Source: Mycobacterium sp. 1274756.6
Lineage (GTDB): Bacteria; Actinomycetota; Actinomycetes; Mycobacteriales; Mycobacteriaceae
Length of the DNA stretch: 46,706 bases
Assembly: GCF_001668625.1 (NCBI RefSeq)
Contig: NZ_LZLJ01000007.1
Coordinates: 1 to 46,706 of the forward strand
Reading direction: 5' to 3'
Of the stretch, positions 22,616-33,437 are shown piece after piece (within the stretch, counting starts at the first letter, position 1; each line of letters opens with the position of its first letter). Made by a program: the position numbers and the translations under genes. A model generated the notes under the pieces. That model saw only the letters and a program-made list of their open reading frames with translations. It was not told the origin of the DNA and did no database searches.

Positions 22616-23802
22616 GAGGGGGTGTCTTCCTTTTCGGTCAGGGCCAGTTCGGTCTCGATCGCCTCGGTGAGGCGGTCCTGCACGGCGGGCACGCCGATCC
22701 GCGCGATCACCTCGCCGAAGAAGCCGCGCACGATCAGCCGGCGGGCCTGCTTCTCCGGGATGCCCCGGGACAGCAGGTAGAACAGCTGCTCGTCGTCGAA
22801 CCGGCCGGTGGCGCTGGCGTGCCCGGCGCCGGCGATCTCGCCGGACTCGATCTCCAGGTTGGGCACCGAGTCGGCGCGGGCGCCGTCGGTGAGCACCAGG
22901 TTGCGGTTGAGCTCGTAGGTGTCGGTGCCCGACGCCTCGGCCCGGATCAGCACGTCGCCCACCCACACCGAGCGGGCGTCGGGCAGCGCCGAGTCGGGGT
23001 CGCCCTGCAGCGCCCCCTTGTACAGCACCCGGGAGCGGCAGTCCGGCCGGCTGTGGTCGATCAGCAGCCGCGACTCCAGGTGCTGGCCGTCGTCGGCGAA
23101 GTACAGCCCCAGCAGTTCAGCGTCACCGCCGGTGCCGGTGTAGCCCACCCGGCCGGTGAGCCGCACGATCTCCCCGCCGAGCTGCACCGCGCTGTGCCGC
23201 AGCACCGCGTCCTTGCCCAGGCTCAGGTGGTGCATGCTGATGTGCAGCGCGTCGGCGGCCCAGTCGGCCAGCCACACCACGGTGAGCCGGGCGGCGTCGC
23301 CGACGACGAACTCGACGTTGTCGGCGTAGCTGCCGCTGCCGCGGTGGTCGATCACCACGGTCGCGGCGCCGAGCTCCTCGACCCGCACCTGCAGGTGCCC
23401 GTAGCCGGTGTTGCCCTCCCCCGGGCCGGTCACGACGATCTCGATCGGCTCCGGCGGGGCGGCCTCGCGGGCCACGGTGACCACGGTGGCGGTGTCGAAC
23501 GCCGAGAACGCCTGCGCGGCGATCCGGTCGGCGGGCACCCCGGCCGCGCCGAGCCGCTCGTCGTCGCGGCCGACCCGCTCGACGCGGACCCCGTCCTGCT
23601 CGGTCACGGTGATCTCGGCGGTGCCTGTGGCCGGCGCCGAGCCGTCGTGCAGGCCGCGCAGCCGGCGCAGCGGGGTGAACCGCCAGGCTTCGTCGCGGCG
23701 GCTGGGCACCTCGAAGGCGTCGACGTCGAAGGAGGTGAACGCCTCCCCCTTGTTGGCGACGATGCCGGCGGTGCCCTCGACCGCTTCGGTGAGGTTGGTC
23801 AC
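22612..23802 (-). CDS. sufD: Fe-S assembly scaffold SufD
   Basis: The protein has 396 residues and is a SufB paralogue, with a right-handed beta-helix core and a C-terminal helical end (DDEQLFYLLSRGIPEKQARR). It heterodimerises with SufB on SufC. The start is GTG at 23802 ([10 protein letters not shown]), whose G lies in the sufB TAG stop, a one-base overlap that indicates translational coupling. The larger upstream in-frame reading runs antiparallel to no other gene but lies within sufB coding sequence and is discarded. Confidence 0.95.
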
Positions 23803-25253
23803 TAGCCCACCGACCCTTCCATCTGCAGCTCGATGAGCCGGTTGAGCTCCAGGGCGTACTCCATCGGCAGCTCCTTGGCGATCGGCTCGACGAACCCGCG
23901 CACGATGGTGGCGGTGGCCTCCTCCTCGGTCAGCCCGCGGCTCATCAGGTAGAACAGCTGGTTCTCGTTGACCTTGGAGACGGTGGCCTCGTGCCCGATC
24001 GTCACGTCGTCCTCGCGGATGTCGACGTAGGGGTAGGTGTCGCTGCGGCTGATGGTGTCGACCAGCAGCGCGTCGCACTCGACGTTGGACTTCGACCCGT
24101 GCGCGCCCTTGTGCACCTCGACCAGGCCGCGGTAGGAGGACCGGCCGCCGCCGCGGGCCACCGACTTGGAGACGATGTTGGAGGAGGTGTTGGGCGCCAG
24201 GTGCAGCATCTTGGCGCCGGTGTCCTGGTGCTGGCCCTCCCCGGCGAACGCCAGCGAGAGCACCTCGCCGCGGGCGTGCTCCCCGGTCATCCACACCGCC
24301 GGGTACTTCATCGTGACCTTGGAGCCGATGTTGCCGTCGATCCACTCCATGGTGGCGCCGGCTTCGGCGCGGGCCCGCTTGGTCACCAGGTTGTAGACGT
24401 TGCCCGACCAGTTCTGGATCGTGGTGTAGCGGCAGCGCCCGCCCTTCCTGACGATGATCTCGACGACCGCGGAGTGCAGCGAGTCACTCGAGTACACCGG
24501 CGCGGTGCAGCCCTCGACGTAGTGCACGTAGGCGTCCTCGTCGACGATGATCAGGGTCCGCTCGAACTGGCCCATGTTCTCGGTGTTGATCCGGAAGTAG
24601 GCCTGCAGCGGGATGTCGACGTGCACGCCCGGCGGGACGTAGACGAACGACCCGCCCGACCAGGTGGCGGTGTTGAGCGCGGAGAACTTGTTGTCCCCGG
24701 CCGGGATCACCGTGCCGAAGTACTCCCTCATCATGTCTTCGTGCTCGCGCAGCGCGGTGTCGGTGTCGACGAAGACGACGCCCTTCTCCTCCAGATCCTC
24801 CCGGATCTTGTGGTAGACGACCTCCGACTCGTACTGGGCGGCCACCCCGGAGACGTACCGCTGCTTCTCGGCTTCCGGGATGCCCAGCTTGTCGTAGGTG
24901 TTGCGGATGTCCTCGGGCAGGTCCTCCCAGGTCTGGGCCTGCCGCTCGGTGGAGCGCACGAAGTACTTGATGTTGTCGAAGTCGATGTCGCCCAGGTCGG
25001 CCGCCCAGGTCGGCATCGGCTTCTTGTCGAAGATGCCCAGCGCCTTCAGCCGGGTCTGCAGCATCCAGTCCGGCTCGTCCTTCTTCGCCGAGATGTCGCG
25101 CACGACCGCCTCGGACAGCCCGCGCTGGGCGGCGGCGCCGGCGGCGTCGGAGTCCGCCCAGCCGTACTCGTAGCGGCCCAGCGAGGCGATCGCCTCGTCC
25201 TGGGTGAGCTCCGGTCCCGCGCGCCCTGTGGTGGCTTCTGGTGTGACGGTCAT
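23802..25253 (-). CDS. sufB: Fe-S assembly scaffold SufB (intein-free)
   Basis: The protein has 483 residues, the normal length for bacterial SufB, the core scaffold on which clusters form with SufC and SufD. Conserved segments include [34 protein letters not shown] (with the Cys expected to receive sulfur) and the C-terminal [13 protein letters not shown]. tuberculosis SufB carries an intein that makes its precursor far longer; none is present here. The gene begins 69 bp after sufR and opens the structural part of the operon. Confidence 0.98.
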   Translation of the reverse strand: MTVTPEATTGRAGPELTQDEAIASLGRYEYGWADSDAAGAAAQRGLSEAVVRDISAKKDEPDWMLQTRLKALGIFDKKPMPTWAADLGDIDFDNIKYFVRSTERQAQTWEDLPEDIRNTYDKLGIPEAEKQRYVSGVAAQYESEVVYHKIREDLEEKGVVFVDTDTALREHEDMMREYFGTVIPAGDNKFSALNTATWSGGSFVYVPPGVHVDIPLQAYFRINTENMGQFERTLIIVDEDAYVHYVEGCTAPVYSSDSLHSAVVEIIVRKGGRCRYTTIQNWSGNVYNLVTKRARAEAGATMEWIDGNIGSKVTMKYPAVWMTGEHARGEVLSLAFAGEGQHQDTGAKMLHLAPNTSSNIVSKSVARGGGRSSYRGLVEVHKGAHGSKSNVECDALLVDTISRSDTYPYVDIREDDVTIGHEATVSKVNENQLFYLMSRGLTEEEATATIVRGFVEPIAKELPMEYALELNRLIELQMEGSVG

Positions 25254-25322
25254 GTCGTCGCTCCTTCACTGCTCGTGGTGGCCCCGGCGCGCGGGCTGTG
25301 CGCCGGAGTCCGGACGGTGTTG

Positions 25323-26027
25323 CTAATGGCTTGCACCCGGTAACGGGATGTGGGTGGTGCAGGCGTGGTCGCCGTTGGCGATCGTGGCCAGCCGCTGGAC
25401 GTGGGTGCCCAGCACCGCCGCCATGGCTTCGCGTTCAGCCTCGCACAACTCCGGGAACTCCTCGGCGACGTGGGAGACCGGGCAGTGATGCTGGCAGATC
25501 TGCATGCCCTGCATCGGGCCCTCCACCCGCGCGGTGCTGGCCACGTAGCCGGCCCGGGTGAACGCCCCGGCGACCCGGTCGGCGGCGGCGGCGACCGCCC
25601 CGTCCTCACCGCCCGCGGCCGGCGCGACCTCGGCGAGGATCCCGTCGATGCGGCGGCGGGCGAAGGTGCGGATCGCCTCCTTGCCGCCGATCTCCCGCAG
25701 CTGGCGCAGCGCGGCGACCGCCAGGTCGTCGTAGCTGTGCTCGAGCTTGGCGCGGCCCGCGGCGGTCAGCCGGAACCGTTTGGCGGGCCGGCCCCGGCCG
25801 GCGTGCTGCCAGGCGGCGGGGGCGCACGCCTCGGCGTCCCCGGCGGCGATCAGCGCGTCGAGGTGGCGGCGCACCCCGGCCGCCGAGACCCCCAGCCGCT
25901 CGCCGATCTGGCCTGCGGTGATCGTGCCGGACTCGGCCAGCAGCCGGACCACCGCGCCACGGGTGCCGCCGTCCCGGGCGCCCACCGTGGTGGCGCCCGC
26001 GCACTCCGCAGCCGACTGGAATTTCAC
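25323..26027 (-). CDS. sufR: Fe-S sensing repressor SufR
   Basis: The protein has 234 residues from the GTG at 26027. A winged helix-turn-helix is visible at about 20-75 (AGQIGERLGVSAAGVRRHLDAL). A C-terminal cysteine cluster (CQHHCPVSH ... ELCEAE, about 174-192) should hold a [4Fe-4S] cluster. SufR represses the suf operon when its cluster is loaded and responds to oxidative or nitrosative stress in M. tuberculosis. The start is chosen because a SufR-type operator surrounds it; longer in-frame readings have no ribosome site. It is the first gene of the suf operon. Confidence 0.93.
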   Translation of the reverse strand: MKFQSAAECAGATTVGARDGGTRGAVVRLLAESGTITAGQIGERLGVSAAGVRRHLDALIAAGDAEACAPAAWQHAGRGRPAKRFRLTAAGRAKLEHSYDDLAVAALRQLREIGGKEAIRTFARRRIDGILAEVAPAAGGEDGAVAAAADRVAGAFTRAGYVASTARVEGPMQGMQICQHHCPVSHVAEEFPELCEAEREAMAAVLGTHVQRLATIANGDHACTTHIPLPGASH

Positions 26028-26040
26028 AACATCAGTGTGA
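26024..26040 (-). promoter_or_regulatory. SufR operator overlapping the sufR start codon
   Basis: On the minus strand the sequence is TCACACTGATGTTGTGA. It has TCACA/TGTGA arms and fits the ACACT-N5-TGTGA motif reported for M. tuberculosis SufR (recalled). The GTG start codon of sufR (26025-26027) lies inside the downstream arm, so binding would block transcription initiation or early elongation and give tight autoregulation of the whole suf operon. Confidence 0.7.
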
Positions 26041-26131
26041 CGCAATTCCGGCGTCGGGTCCAGCCCGACCCTCCCCACCTGGGGTGACACCGCCCACAAC
26101 CGGCCCGCGCGGCCGGCCCGGCACGGCCGGT

Positions 26132-26137
26132 TACGCT
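26132..26137 (+). promoter_or_regulatory. Putative -10 element for mptB (leaderless)
   Basis: TACGCT fits TANNNT and ends 6 bases before the mptB ATG at 26144, suggesting transcription starts at the start codon. The 116-bp region between sufR and mptB otherwise holds only the SufR operator. Confidence 0.5.
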
Positions 26138-26143
26138 GCTGCA

Positions 26144-27819
26144 ATGTCCGCGCGCCGGTCTTCGTTGAGCACGACGATCGCCCGCTGGCACGCCGACGAA
26201 CGCCCGGTCGGCTCCCCGCTGAACCCCGCCGAACTGGTCGCGCTGCGCCACACCCGGCTGTTCGGGGCCACCGGAACGGTGCTGATGGGCATCGGCGCGC
26301 TGGGTGCCGGCGCCCGCCCGGTGATCCAGGACCCGACGTTCGGGGTGCGCCTGCTGAACCTACCGTCGCGCATCCAGACGGTGTCGCTGACCATGACCAC
26401 CACCGGCGCGGTGATGATGGCGCTGGCCTGGCTGCTGCTGGGCCGGTTCACCCAGGGCACCCGGCGGATGTCACGCAGCCAGCTGGACCGCACGCTGCTG
26501 CTGTGGCTGCTGCCGCTGCTGCTGGCGCCGCCGATGTACAGCAAGGACGTCTACTCCTACCTGGCGCAGAGCCAGATCTCGCTGCTGGGCAAGGACCCCT
26601 ACCGGGTGGGCCCGGCGCCCGGCCTCGGCCTCGACCACGTGTTCACCCTGTCGGTGCCCAGCCTGTGGCGCGAGACCCCGGCGCCCTACGGCCCGCTGTT
26701 CTTATGGATCGGCCGCGGCATCTCCCGGCTGACCGGGGAGGACATCGTCGCCGCGGTGCTCTTCCACCGGCTGGTGGTGCTGGTGGGCGTCGGGATGATC
26801 GTGTGGGCGGTGCCGCGGCTGGCCCGCCGCTGCGGGGTGGCCGAGGTCTCCGCATTGTGGCTGGGCGCGGCCAACCCGCTGCTGCTGATGCACCTGGTCG
26901 CCGGCATCCACAACGAGGCGCTGATGCTCGGGCTGATGCTGACCGGCACCGAGTTCGCGCTGCGCGGCGTCGCCGCCACCGGCCCGCTGCTGCCCGACCG
27001 GCCGCTGCGCCGACCGGCGGACCCGGCGGCCTGGCGGGCCTGGGCGCCGCTGGGGCTGCTGGTCGGCGGGTCGGTGCTGATCGTGCTGTCCGCGCTGGTC
27101 AAGCTGCCCTCGCTGCTGGCGTTGGGGTTCGTGGCGATGGCGCTGGCCCGCCGCTGGGGGGCCGGTCCGCGCGCCTTCGTGCTCGCCGGCGGGCTCCTGG
27201 GGGTGCTGGCCGTCGCGGTGACGCAGCTGGTCGGGCTGGCCAGCGGGCTGGGCTTCGGCTGGGTCAACACGCTGGGCACCGCCAACGTGGTGCGCAGCTG
27301 GATGTCGCCGCCGACGCTGATCGCGTTGGGCACCGGGCAGGTCGGCATCCTGCTGGGACTCGGCGACCACACCACCGCGGTGCTGTCGCTGACCCGCGGT
27401 ATCGGCGTGCTGATCATCGCGGTGATGGTGACCTGGCTGCTGCTGGCGGTGCTGCGCGGCCGGCTCTCCCCGGTGGGCGGCCTGGGGGTGGCGCTGGGCA
27501 TCACGGTGCTGCTGTTCCCGGTGGTCCAGCCCTGGTATCTGCTGTGGGCGATCATCCCGCTGGCGGCCTGGGCCACCCGGCCCGGTTTCCGGATCGCGGT
27601 GATCGCGGTGACCCTGATCGTCGGGGTGTTCGGCCCCACCGCCAACGGCGACCGGTTCGCGTTGTTCCAGATCGTCGACGCCACCGTGGCCAGCACCGTG
27701 ATCGTGGCGGCGGTGATCGCGCTGACGCACCGCCAGCTGCCGTGGCGGCGGCTGCCCGAACCCCCCGAGCAGGCTGCCCGTGGCCGCGCCCCGGACCCCG
27801 ACGCCTACGCTGAGTCCCC

Positions 27820-27823
<4 letters not shown>
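26144..27823 (+). CDS. mptB: Alpha-(1->6)-mannopyranosyltransferase MptB
   Basis: This 559-residue polytopic membrane protein has roughly a dozen hydrophobic helices and belongs to the GT-C class that uses polyprenyl-phosphomannose. The first extracytoplasmic loop holds SKDVYSYLAQS (about 131-141), whose acidic residue is the likely catalytic position. MptB builds the early alpha-1,6-mannan backbone of lipomannan and lipoarabinomannan. The ATG at 26144 is used because a -10 element lies just upstream. The stop overlaps the following ABC ATPase gene by 4 bases (GTGA). It corresponds to Rv1459c. Confidence 0.92.
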
Positions 27824-28766
<943 letters not shown>

Positions 28767-28770
<4 letters not shown>

Positions 28771-29561
28771 CCGACGCGACGCCGTCACCGTTCCCGCCGG
28801 GCACCTTCGCCCCCGACCCGCGCCCCAACGCGGTGCCGCGGATGCTGGCCGCCCAGTTCGGCCTCGAACTCAAACTGCTGCTGCGCAACGGCGAACAGCT
28901 GCTGTTGACCATGTTCATCCCGATCACGCTGCTGGTCGGGCTGACGCTGCTGCCGCTGGGCTCCTTCGGCGACGGGCCGGGCGCGCGGGCCGCGGTGTTC
29001 ACCCCGGCGATCATGGCGCTGGCGGTGATCTCCACCGCGTTCACCGGCCAGGCCATCGCGGTGGCCTTCGACCGCCGCTACGGCGCCCTGAAGCGGCTCG
29101 GCGCCACCGCGCTGCCGGTGTGGGGCGTCATCGTCGGCAAGTCGCTGGCCGTGGTCGCAGTGGTCTTCCTGCAGGCGCTGCTGCTCGGCTCGATCGGGTT
29201 CGCGCTGGGCTGGCGTCCCGAACCGGTCGGGCTGGCCTGGGGGGCCGGGATGATCGCGCTGGGCACCGCGACGTTCGCCGCGATGGGGCTGCTGCTCGGC
29301 GGCACCCTGAAGGCCGAGATCGTGTTGGCCGCGGGCAACCTGCTGTGGTTCGTCTTCGCCGGGTTGGGCGCGCTGGCCATCGACTCCGACACGGTGCCCG
29401 AGGCGGCCCGGTGGTTGGCGCGGCTCACCCCGTCCGGCGCGCTGACCGAGGCGCTCATCCAGGCGATGGCGCTGTCGGTGGACTGGTTCGGGCTGGTCGT
29501 GCTGGCGCTGTGGGGGGTGGTGGCGGCGCTCGGCGCGCTGCGCTGGTTCCGGTTCACCTGA
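28767..29561 (+). CDS. ABC transporter permease, ABC-2 type (Rv1457c-type)
   Basis: The protein has 264 residues with about six transmembrane helices, typical of ABC-2 exporters. A proline-rich cytoplasmic N-terminus precedes LELKLLLRNGEQLLLTMFIP. The ATG overlaps the ATPase stop (ATGA at 28767-28770), so the pair is coupled. It probably forms a heterotetrameric exporter with the ATPase. No substrate can be assigned. Confidence 0.92.
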
Positions 29562-29581
29562 GCCGGGGCGACCCCGCCGCT

Positions 29582-29596
29582 ACTACATCAGGTAGT
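29582..29596 (+). promoter_or_regulatory. Inverted repeat ACTAC-N5-GTAGT over the ctaA promoter
   Basis: ACTACATCAGGTAGT has perfect 5-bp arms. Its right arm overlaps TAGTTT (29593-29598), a TANNNT -10 hexamer ending 7 bases before the ctaA GTG. A protein bound here would block the promoter. The TACTAC/GTAGT arms resemble operators of BlaI/MecI-type repressors (TACTACA...TGTAGTA), though the spacing differs by one base. The same CTACTACA core appears before ctaB. Confidence 0.5.
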
Positions 29597-29605
29597 TTCA
29601 CGGGC

Positions 29606-30562
29606 GTGGGTGTCGGACGGGCGCTGCTGCGGGTGGTGGACCTGCTGCCGTACCCCAGCCTGCGCGTGCAGCGGCTGCTGGCCGCCGCCGTCGTCCTCAC
29701 CCAGGGCCTGATCTCGGTCACCGGATCCGTCGTGCGGGTCACCGCCTCGGGGCTGGGCTGCCCGACCTGGCCGCAGTGCTTCCCGGGCAGCTTCACCCCG
29801 GTCGCCGTCGCCGAGGTGCCCCACATCCACCAGGCCATCGAGTTCGGCAACCGGCTGGTCACGTTCGCGGTGGTGATCACCGCCGGGCTGGCGGTGCTGG
29901 CCGTGATCCGCGCCCGCCGCCGCGCCGAGGTGCAGGTCTACGCCTGGCTGATGCCGGCGTCCACGGTGGCCCAGGCGGTGCTCGGCGGGATCACCGTGCG
30001 CACCGGGCTGCTGTGGTGGACCGTGGCGCTGCACCTGCTGGTGTCGATGGCGATGGTGTGGCTGGCGGTGCTGCTGTTCGTCAAGGTCGGCGAGCCCGAC
30101 GACGGGGTGAGCGTCCCGCGGGTGCCCGCGCCGCTGCGCTGGCAGACCGCGCTGACCGGGGTGGTGCTCGGCGCCATCCTGGTGGCCGGCACCCTGGTCA
30201 CCGGCGCCGGCCCGCACGCCGGGGACAAGAACATCGACAACCCGGTGCCGCGGCTGCAGGTCGAGATCACCACGCTGGTGCACGCCCACTCCTCGCTGAC
30301 CGTGGCGTATCTGACGCTGCTGGTCGGGCTGGGCTTCGGGCTGGCCGCGGTGCGCGCCCCGCGGGTCGTGGTCACCCGGCTGGCGGTGCTCGGCGCGCTG
30401 GTCTGCGCCCAGGCGATCGTCGGGATCGTCCAGTTCTACGCCGGCATCCCGGAGGCGCTGGTCATCATCCACGTGGCGTTCGCGGTGCTGTGCACCGGGG
30501 CCACCGCCGCGCTATGGACGGCGATGCGACAGCGGACCCAGCCCGCGGCGCTGCAGGACTGA
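29606..30562 (+). CDS. ctaA: Heme A synthase CtaA (COX15-type)
   Basis: This 318-residue polytopic membrane protein has about eight helices. It oxidises heme O to heme A for the aa3 cytochrome oxidase. The first loop carries a Cys pair in GLGCPTWPQCFPG, and conserved heme-ligand His residues occur in HIHQAIEFGNRL and in later helices (VHAHSSL, IIHVAF). The start is GTG at 29606, directly after a -10 hexamer, so the message may be leaderless. Its 3' end overlaps the convergent gene by 51 bp. Confidence 0.95.
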   Translation: MGVGRALLRVVDLLPYPSLRVQRLLAAAVVLTQGLISVTGSVVRVTASGLGCPTWPQCFPGSFTPVAVAEVPHIHQAIEFGNRLVTFAVVITAGLAVLAVIRARRRAEVQVYAWLMPASTVAQAVLGGITVRTGLLWWTVALHLLVSMAMVWLAVLLFVKVGEPDDGVSVPRVPAPLRWQTALTGVVLGAILVAGTLVTGAGPHAGDKNIDNPVPRLQVEITTLVHAHSSLTVAYLTLLVGLGFGLAAVRAPRVVVTRLAVLGALVCAQAIVGIVQFYAGIPEALVIIHVAFAVLCTGATAALWTAMRQRTQPAALQD

Positions 30563-31363
30563 CTCCACCGCGAGCGCGAACTCGCGCTGCCGCGCCGCCC
30601 GGGCCGCGGAGTCCAGCGCCAGCCAGCCCAGCCGGGGCGCGATCAGGTGCAGCCGCAGCAGCCGCGCCGCGCCCACCGCGCCCACCAGTTCGGCGCGGGC
30701 GGTCAGGAAGTCGGTGACCGCCACCCCCAGCCGCTCGGCGGCGGCGGCCAGCGCGGCCGCGGCGAGGTCCCACAGCGTGAAATCGGCGTCGACGGCGCCC
30801 GCGGCGGTGAACGCGTGCGAGGGCCGCCCGGCCAGGAACACCAGCGCGGTGCGCGGCCCGGACAGGTAGGGCTGCACCAGCGCCACCCGCCCCGCCCGGT
30901 GCAGCTGCCCGGCGTAGTGCGCGGCGGCGGCCGGCTCGGCGAACCGGCGCACGCCGGACCCGACCGCCGGGCTGACCACCAGCGGGCCGGCCGGGCCGTC
31001 GACCGGCTGCCCGTCCGGGCCCGCCACCGCGGTGGGCACGACGGGCACCCCCCGCTCGGCCAGCTCCAGCAGGCAGCGCCGGTCGCTGTTCCAGTCCAGC
31101 GTCGCGGGGTCGAGCAGCACGTTGGGTGCGGCGACCACAGCCCGGAACTCGGCGAGGCGGTCGGCGTAGCCGGTCGCGCAGCGCGGGATCACCAGGTCGG
31201 CGGCGCCGAGTTCGGGGGCGTCCCAGGAGCGCCAGCGCGCGTGCAGGCCGCGGGCGGCCAGCGCGGGCACCAGCGCGTCGTCGTCGCGCTCCCCGGCCGG
31301 CAGTGCCGGGCAGCCGGCCAGCACGATCCGCGGGTGGAACACGTCGGGGCGGGCCAGCTTCAT
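30512..31363 (-). CDS. Conserved hypothetical protein, possibly ATP-grasp-like (Rv1455-type)
   Basis: The protein has 283 residues from MKLARPDVFHPRIVLAG. The layout (an N-terminal alpha/beta region, a middle part with VVPTAVAGP and LVVSPAVGSG, and a RTALVFLAG strand) resembles ATP-grasp ligases, but the metal-binding residues are not clear, so this is tentative. The start is placed before the divergent qor gene; longer readings would overlap qor. It corresponds to the conserved Rv1455 gene. It overlaps ctaA convergently by 51 bp. Confidence 0.8.
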   Translation of the reverse strand: MKLARPDVFHPRIVLAGCPALPAGERDDDALVPALAARGLHARWRSWDAPELGAADLVIPRCATGYADRLAEFRAVVAAPNVLLDPATLDWNSDRRCLLELAERGVPVVPTAVAGPDGQPVDGPAGPLVVSPAVGSGVRRFAEPAAAAHYAGQLHRAGRVALVQPYLSGPRTALVFLAGRPSHAFTAAGAVDADFTLWDLAAAALAAAAERLGVAVTDFLTARAELVGAVGAARLLRLHLIAPRLGWLALDSAARAARQREFALAVESVLQRRGLGPLSHRRP

Positions 31364-31421
31364 CCCGGCGATGATACGGGTGGGCTGGCCGGGTCTCGGG
31401 GCGTCGGCGTTAGATGGCGGT

Positions 31422-32414
31422 ATGCACGCCATCGAAGTCGCCGAGGTCGGCGGTCCCGAAGTCCTGCGTCCGGTGCAGCGGCCGCGGCCCTCCCCCGCCG
31501 CCGGTGAGGTGCTCATCGAGAACGCCGCGGTCGGGGTGAACTTCATCGACACCTACTTCCGGTCCGGGCAGTACCCGCGCGAGCTGCCGTTCGTGGTGGG
31601 CAGCGAGGCCGCGGGTACGGTCGCCGAGGTCGGCGCCGGGGTGAGCGGGCTGCACGTCGGTGACGCGGTGGTCACCGCCAGCGCCGACGGCGCCTACGCG
31701 CAGTTCTGCACCGCCCCCGCCGACCTGACCGCCAAGCTGCCCGCCGGGCTGGCCCCCGACCTGGTCGCCTCGGCGCTGCTGAAGGGCATGACCGCGCACT
31801 ACCTGATCCACTCGGTGTACCCGGTGCGCGAGGGCGACACCGTGCTGGTGCACGCCGGGGCCGGCGGGGTGGGGCTGCTGCTGACCCAGTGGGCCACCCG
31901 GCTGGGGGCGCGGGTGCTCACCACCGCCTCGACACCGGCCAAGGCGGAGCTGTCCCGGGCGGCCGGGGCCACCGACGTGCTCGACTACCCCGGCTCCGAC
32001 CCGACGGAGTTCGCCGGGCGGGTCCGCGACCTGACCGGCGGGGCCGGGGTGGCCGCCGTCTACGACGGGGTGGGGGCCGCCACCTTCGAGGCCAGCCTGG
32101 CCAGCCTGGCGGTGCGCGGGATGCTGGTGTTGTTCGGCGCGGCCAGCGGCCCGGTGCCGCCGTTCGACCCGCAGCGGCTCAACCCGGCCGGATCCCTGGT
32201 GCTGACCCGGCCGTCACTGGCCCACTTCATCCGCACCGCCGACGAATTCACCTGGCGGGCAAGCGCATTCCTCGACGCGGTGGCCGCCGGGGAGCTGACC
32301 GTCACGGTGAGCGAACGCTACCCGCTGGACCGGGCCGAACAGGCGCACCGGGACCTGGCCGGCCGGGCCACGGTGGGCTCGGTGATCCTGGTCCCCGGCG
32401 CCGATCCGCTCTAA
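31422..32414 (+). CDS. qor: NADPH:quinone oxidoreductase (zeta-crystallin type)
   Basis: This 330-residue MDR-superfamily protein lacks structural and catalytic zinc ligands, as is usual for quinone oxidoreductases. An N-terminal GroES-like domain (GVNFIDTYFRSGQYP) is followed by a Rossmann domain with VHAGAGGVGLLLTQWA (about 144-159). The C-terminus reads GRATVGSVILVPG. It should carry out NADPH-dependent reduction of quinones or reactive carbonyls. The ATG at 31422 is preferred over an upstream in-frame ATG that overlaps the divergent gene. It corresponds to Rv1454c. Confidence 0.95.
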   Translation: MHAIEVAEVGGPEVLRPVQRPRPSPAAGEVLIENAAVGVNFIDTYFRSGQYPRELPFVVGSEAAGTVAEVGAGVSGLHVGDAVVTASADGAYAQFCTAPADLTAKLPAGLAPDLVASALLKGMTAHYLIHSVYPVREGDTVLVHAGAGGVGLLLTQWATRLGARVLTTASTPAKAELSRAAGATDVLDYPGSDPTEFAGRVRDLTGGAGVAAVYDGVGAATFEASLASLAVRGMLVLFGAASGPVPPFDPQRLNPAGSLVLTRPSLAHFIRTADEFTWRASAFLDAVAAGELTVTVSERYPLDRAEQAHRDLAGRATVGSVILVPGADPL

Positions 32415-32417
32415 CCT
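32412..32417 (+). promoter_or_regulatory. Putative -10 element for the nitrilase-family gene
   Basis: TAACCT fits TANNNT, ends 6 bases before the ATG at 32424, and includes the qor TAA stop. This suggests a leaderless internal promoter in addition to read-through from qor. Confidence 0.4.
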
Positions 32418-32423
32418 GGGGAC

Positions 32424-33437
32424 ATGCTGCCCGACCAGATGCCCGCCGCCGGCACCACCACGGTGGCCGCGATCCAACAGGAAGCCCGCCTCGCCGACGT
32501 CCCGGCCAACCTCGCGATGTGCGAGCAGCTGGCCACCGCCGCCGCGAGCAAGGGCGCCGAGATCATCGTGTTGCCGGAGTTCTTCACCACCGGGATGGGG
32601 TTCGTGGCCGAGCTGGCCGACTGCGCGCTGCCGCCCGACGGCGCGGCCACCACACTGCTGACCGACCTGGCCCGCCGGCACCGGGTGCTGGTGGGCGGCT
32701 CGTTCCTGTGCCGCGCGACCGACGGGGAGGTCTACAACCGGTTCCTGCTGGCCACCCCCGACGGGGTGGTCGGCGAACACGACAAGGACCTGCCCACCAT
32801 GTGGGAGAACTGCTTCTACGTCGGCGGCGCCGACGACGGGGTGCTGCCCGACGTCGGGTTCACCCCCGGCGCGGCGGTGTGCTGGGAGTTCATGCGCACC
32901 CAGACCGCGCACCGGATGCGCGGCCGGGTCGACGTGGTGCTCGGCGGCTCCTGCTGGTGGAGCGTGCCGGCCTGGTGGCCGCGGCGGGTCACCGCCGCCT
33001 GGCAGGACCGCAACGCCGCGACCGCCGCGGCGGCCGCCCCCGCCTTCGCCCGGCTGGTCGGGGCGCCGGTGGTGCACGCCGCGCACTGCGGAACACTGAC
33101 CTGCCGGCTGCCGGGCACCCCGCTGACCTACCGCGGTCATCTGGAGGGCGGGGCGGTGATCGCCGCCGCCGACGGCACGGTGCTGGCCCGCCGGGACCGC
33201 ACGCAGGGCGCCGGGTTCGCGCTCGCCGAGATCACGATCGGCCGCACCGCCCCCGCCGACCCGGTGCCGGCCGGGTTCTGGCTGCATCCGCGCGGGCCGC
33301 TACCGGCGGTGGCGTGGGCCTACCAGAACCCGCTGGGCCGGCGCTGGTACGCGCGTCACCAGCCGAGCAGGGCGGGCACGGTGGGCAGCGCGAACGCCGA
33401 GTCGATCGCGAGCACGCAGAACACGCCCGCCAGGTAG
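32424..33437 (+). CDS. Carbon-nitrogen hydrolase (nitrilase superfamily)
   Basis: The protein has 337 residues. The Glu-Lys-Cys catalytic triad of the superfamily is present: Glu52 (VLPEFF), Lys121 (EHDKDLP) and Cys153 (AVCWEF). It should hydrolyse an amide, nitrile or carbamoyl bond; the substrate is unknown. A Trp-rich segment ([12 protein letters not shown], about 189-200) follows the nucleophile and may shape the pocket. It starts 9 bp after qor. M. tuberculosis has no gene at this place that I recall. The last 82 bp overlap the convergent ctaB end. Confidence 0.9.
   Translation: MLPDQMPAAGTTTVAAIQQEARLADVPANLAMCEQLATAAASKGAEIIVLPEFFTTGMGFVAELADCALPPDGAATTLLTDLARRHRVLVGGSFLCRATDGEVYNRFLLATPDGVVGEHDKDLPTMWENCFYVGGADDGVLPDVGFTPGAAVCWEFMRTQTAHRMRGRVDVVLGGSCWWSVPAWWPRRVTAAWQDRNAATAAAAAPAFARLVGAPVVHAAHCGTLTCRLPGTPLTYRGHLEGGAVIAAADGTVLARRDRTQGAGFALAEITIGRTAPADPVPAGFWLHPRGPLPAVAWAYQNPLGRRWYARHQPSRAGTVGSANAESIASTQNTPAR

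Noticed and set aside
25254..25322. A separate promoter between sufR and sufB
   Set aside because: The 69-bp gap shows no convincing TANNNT/-35 pair; read-through from the SufR-controlled promoter is simpler.
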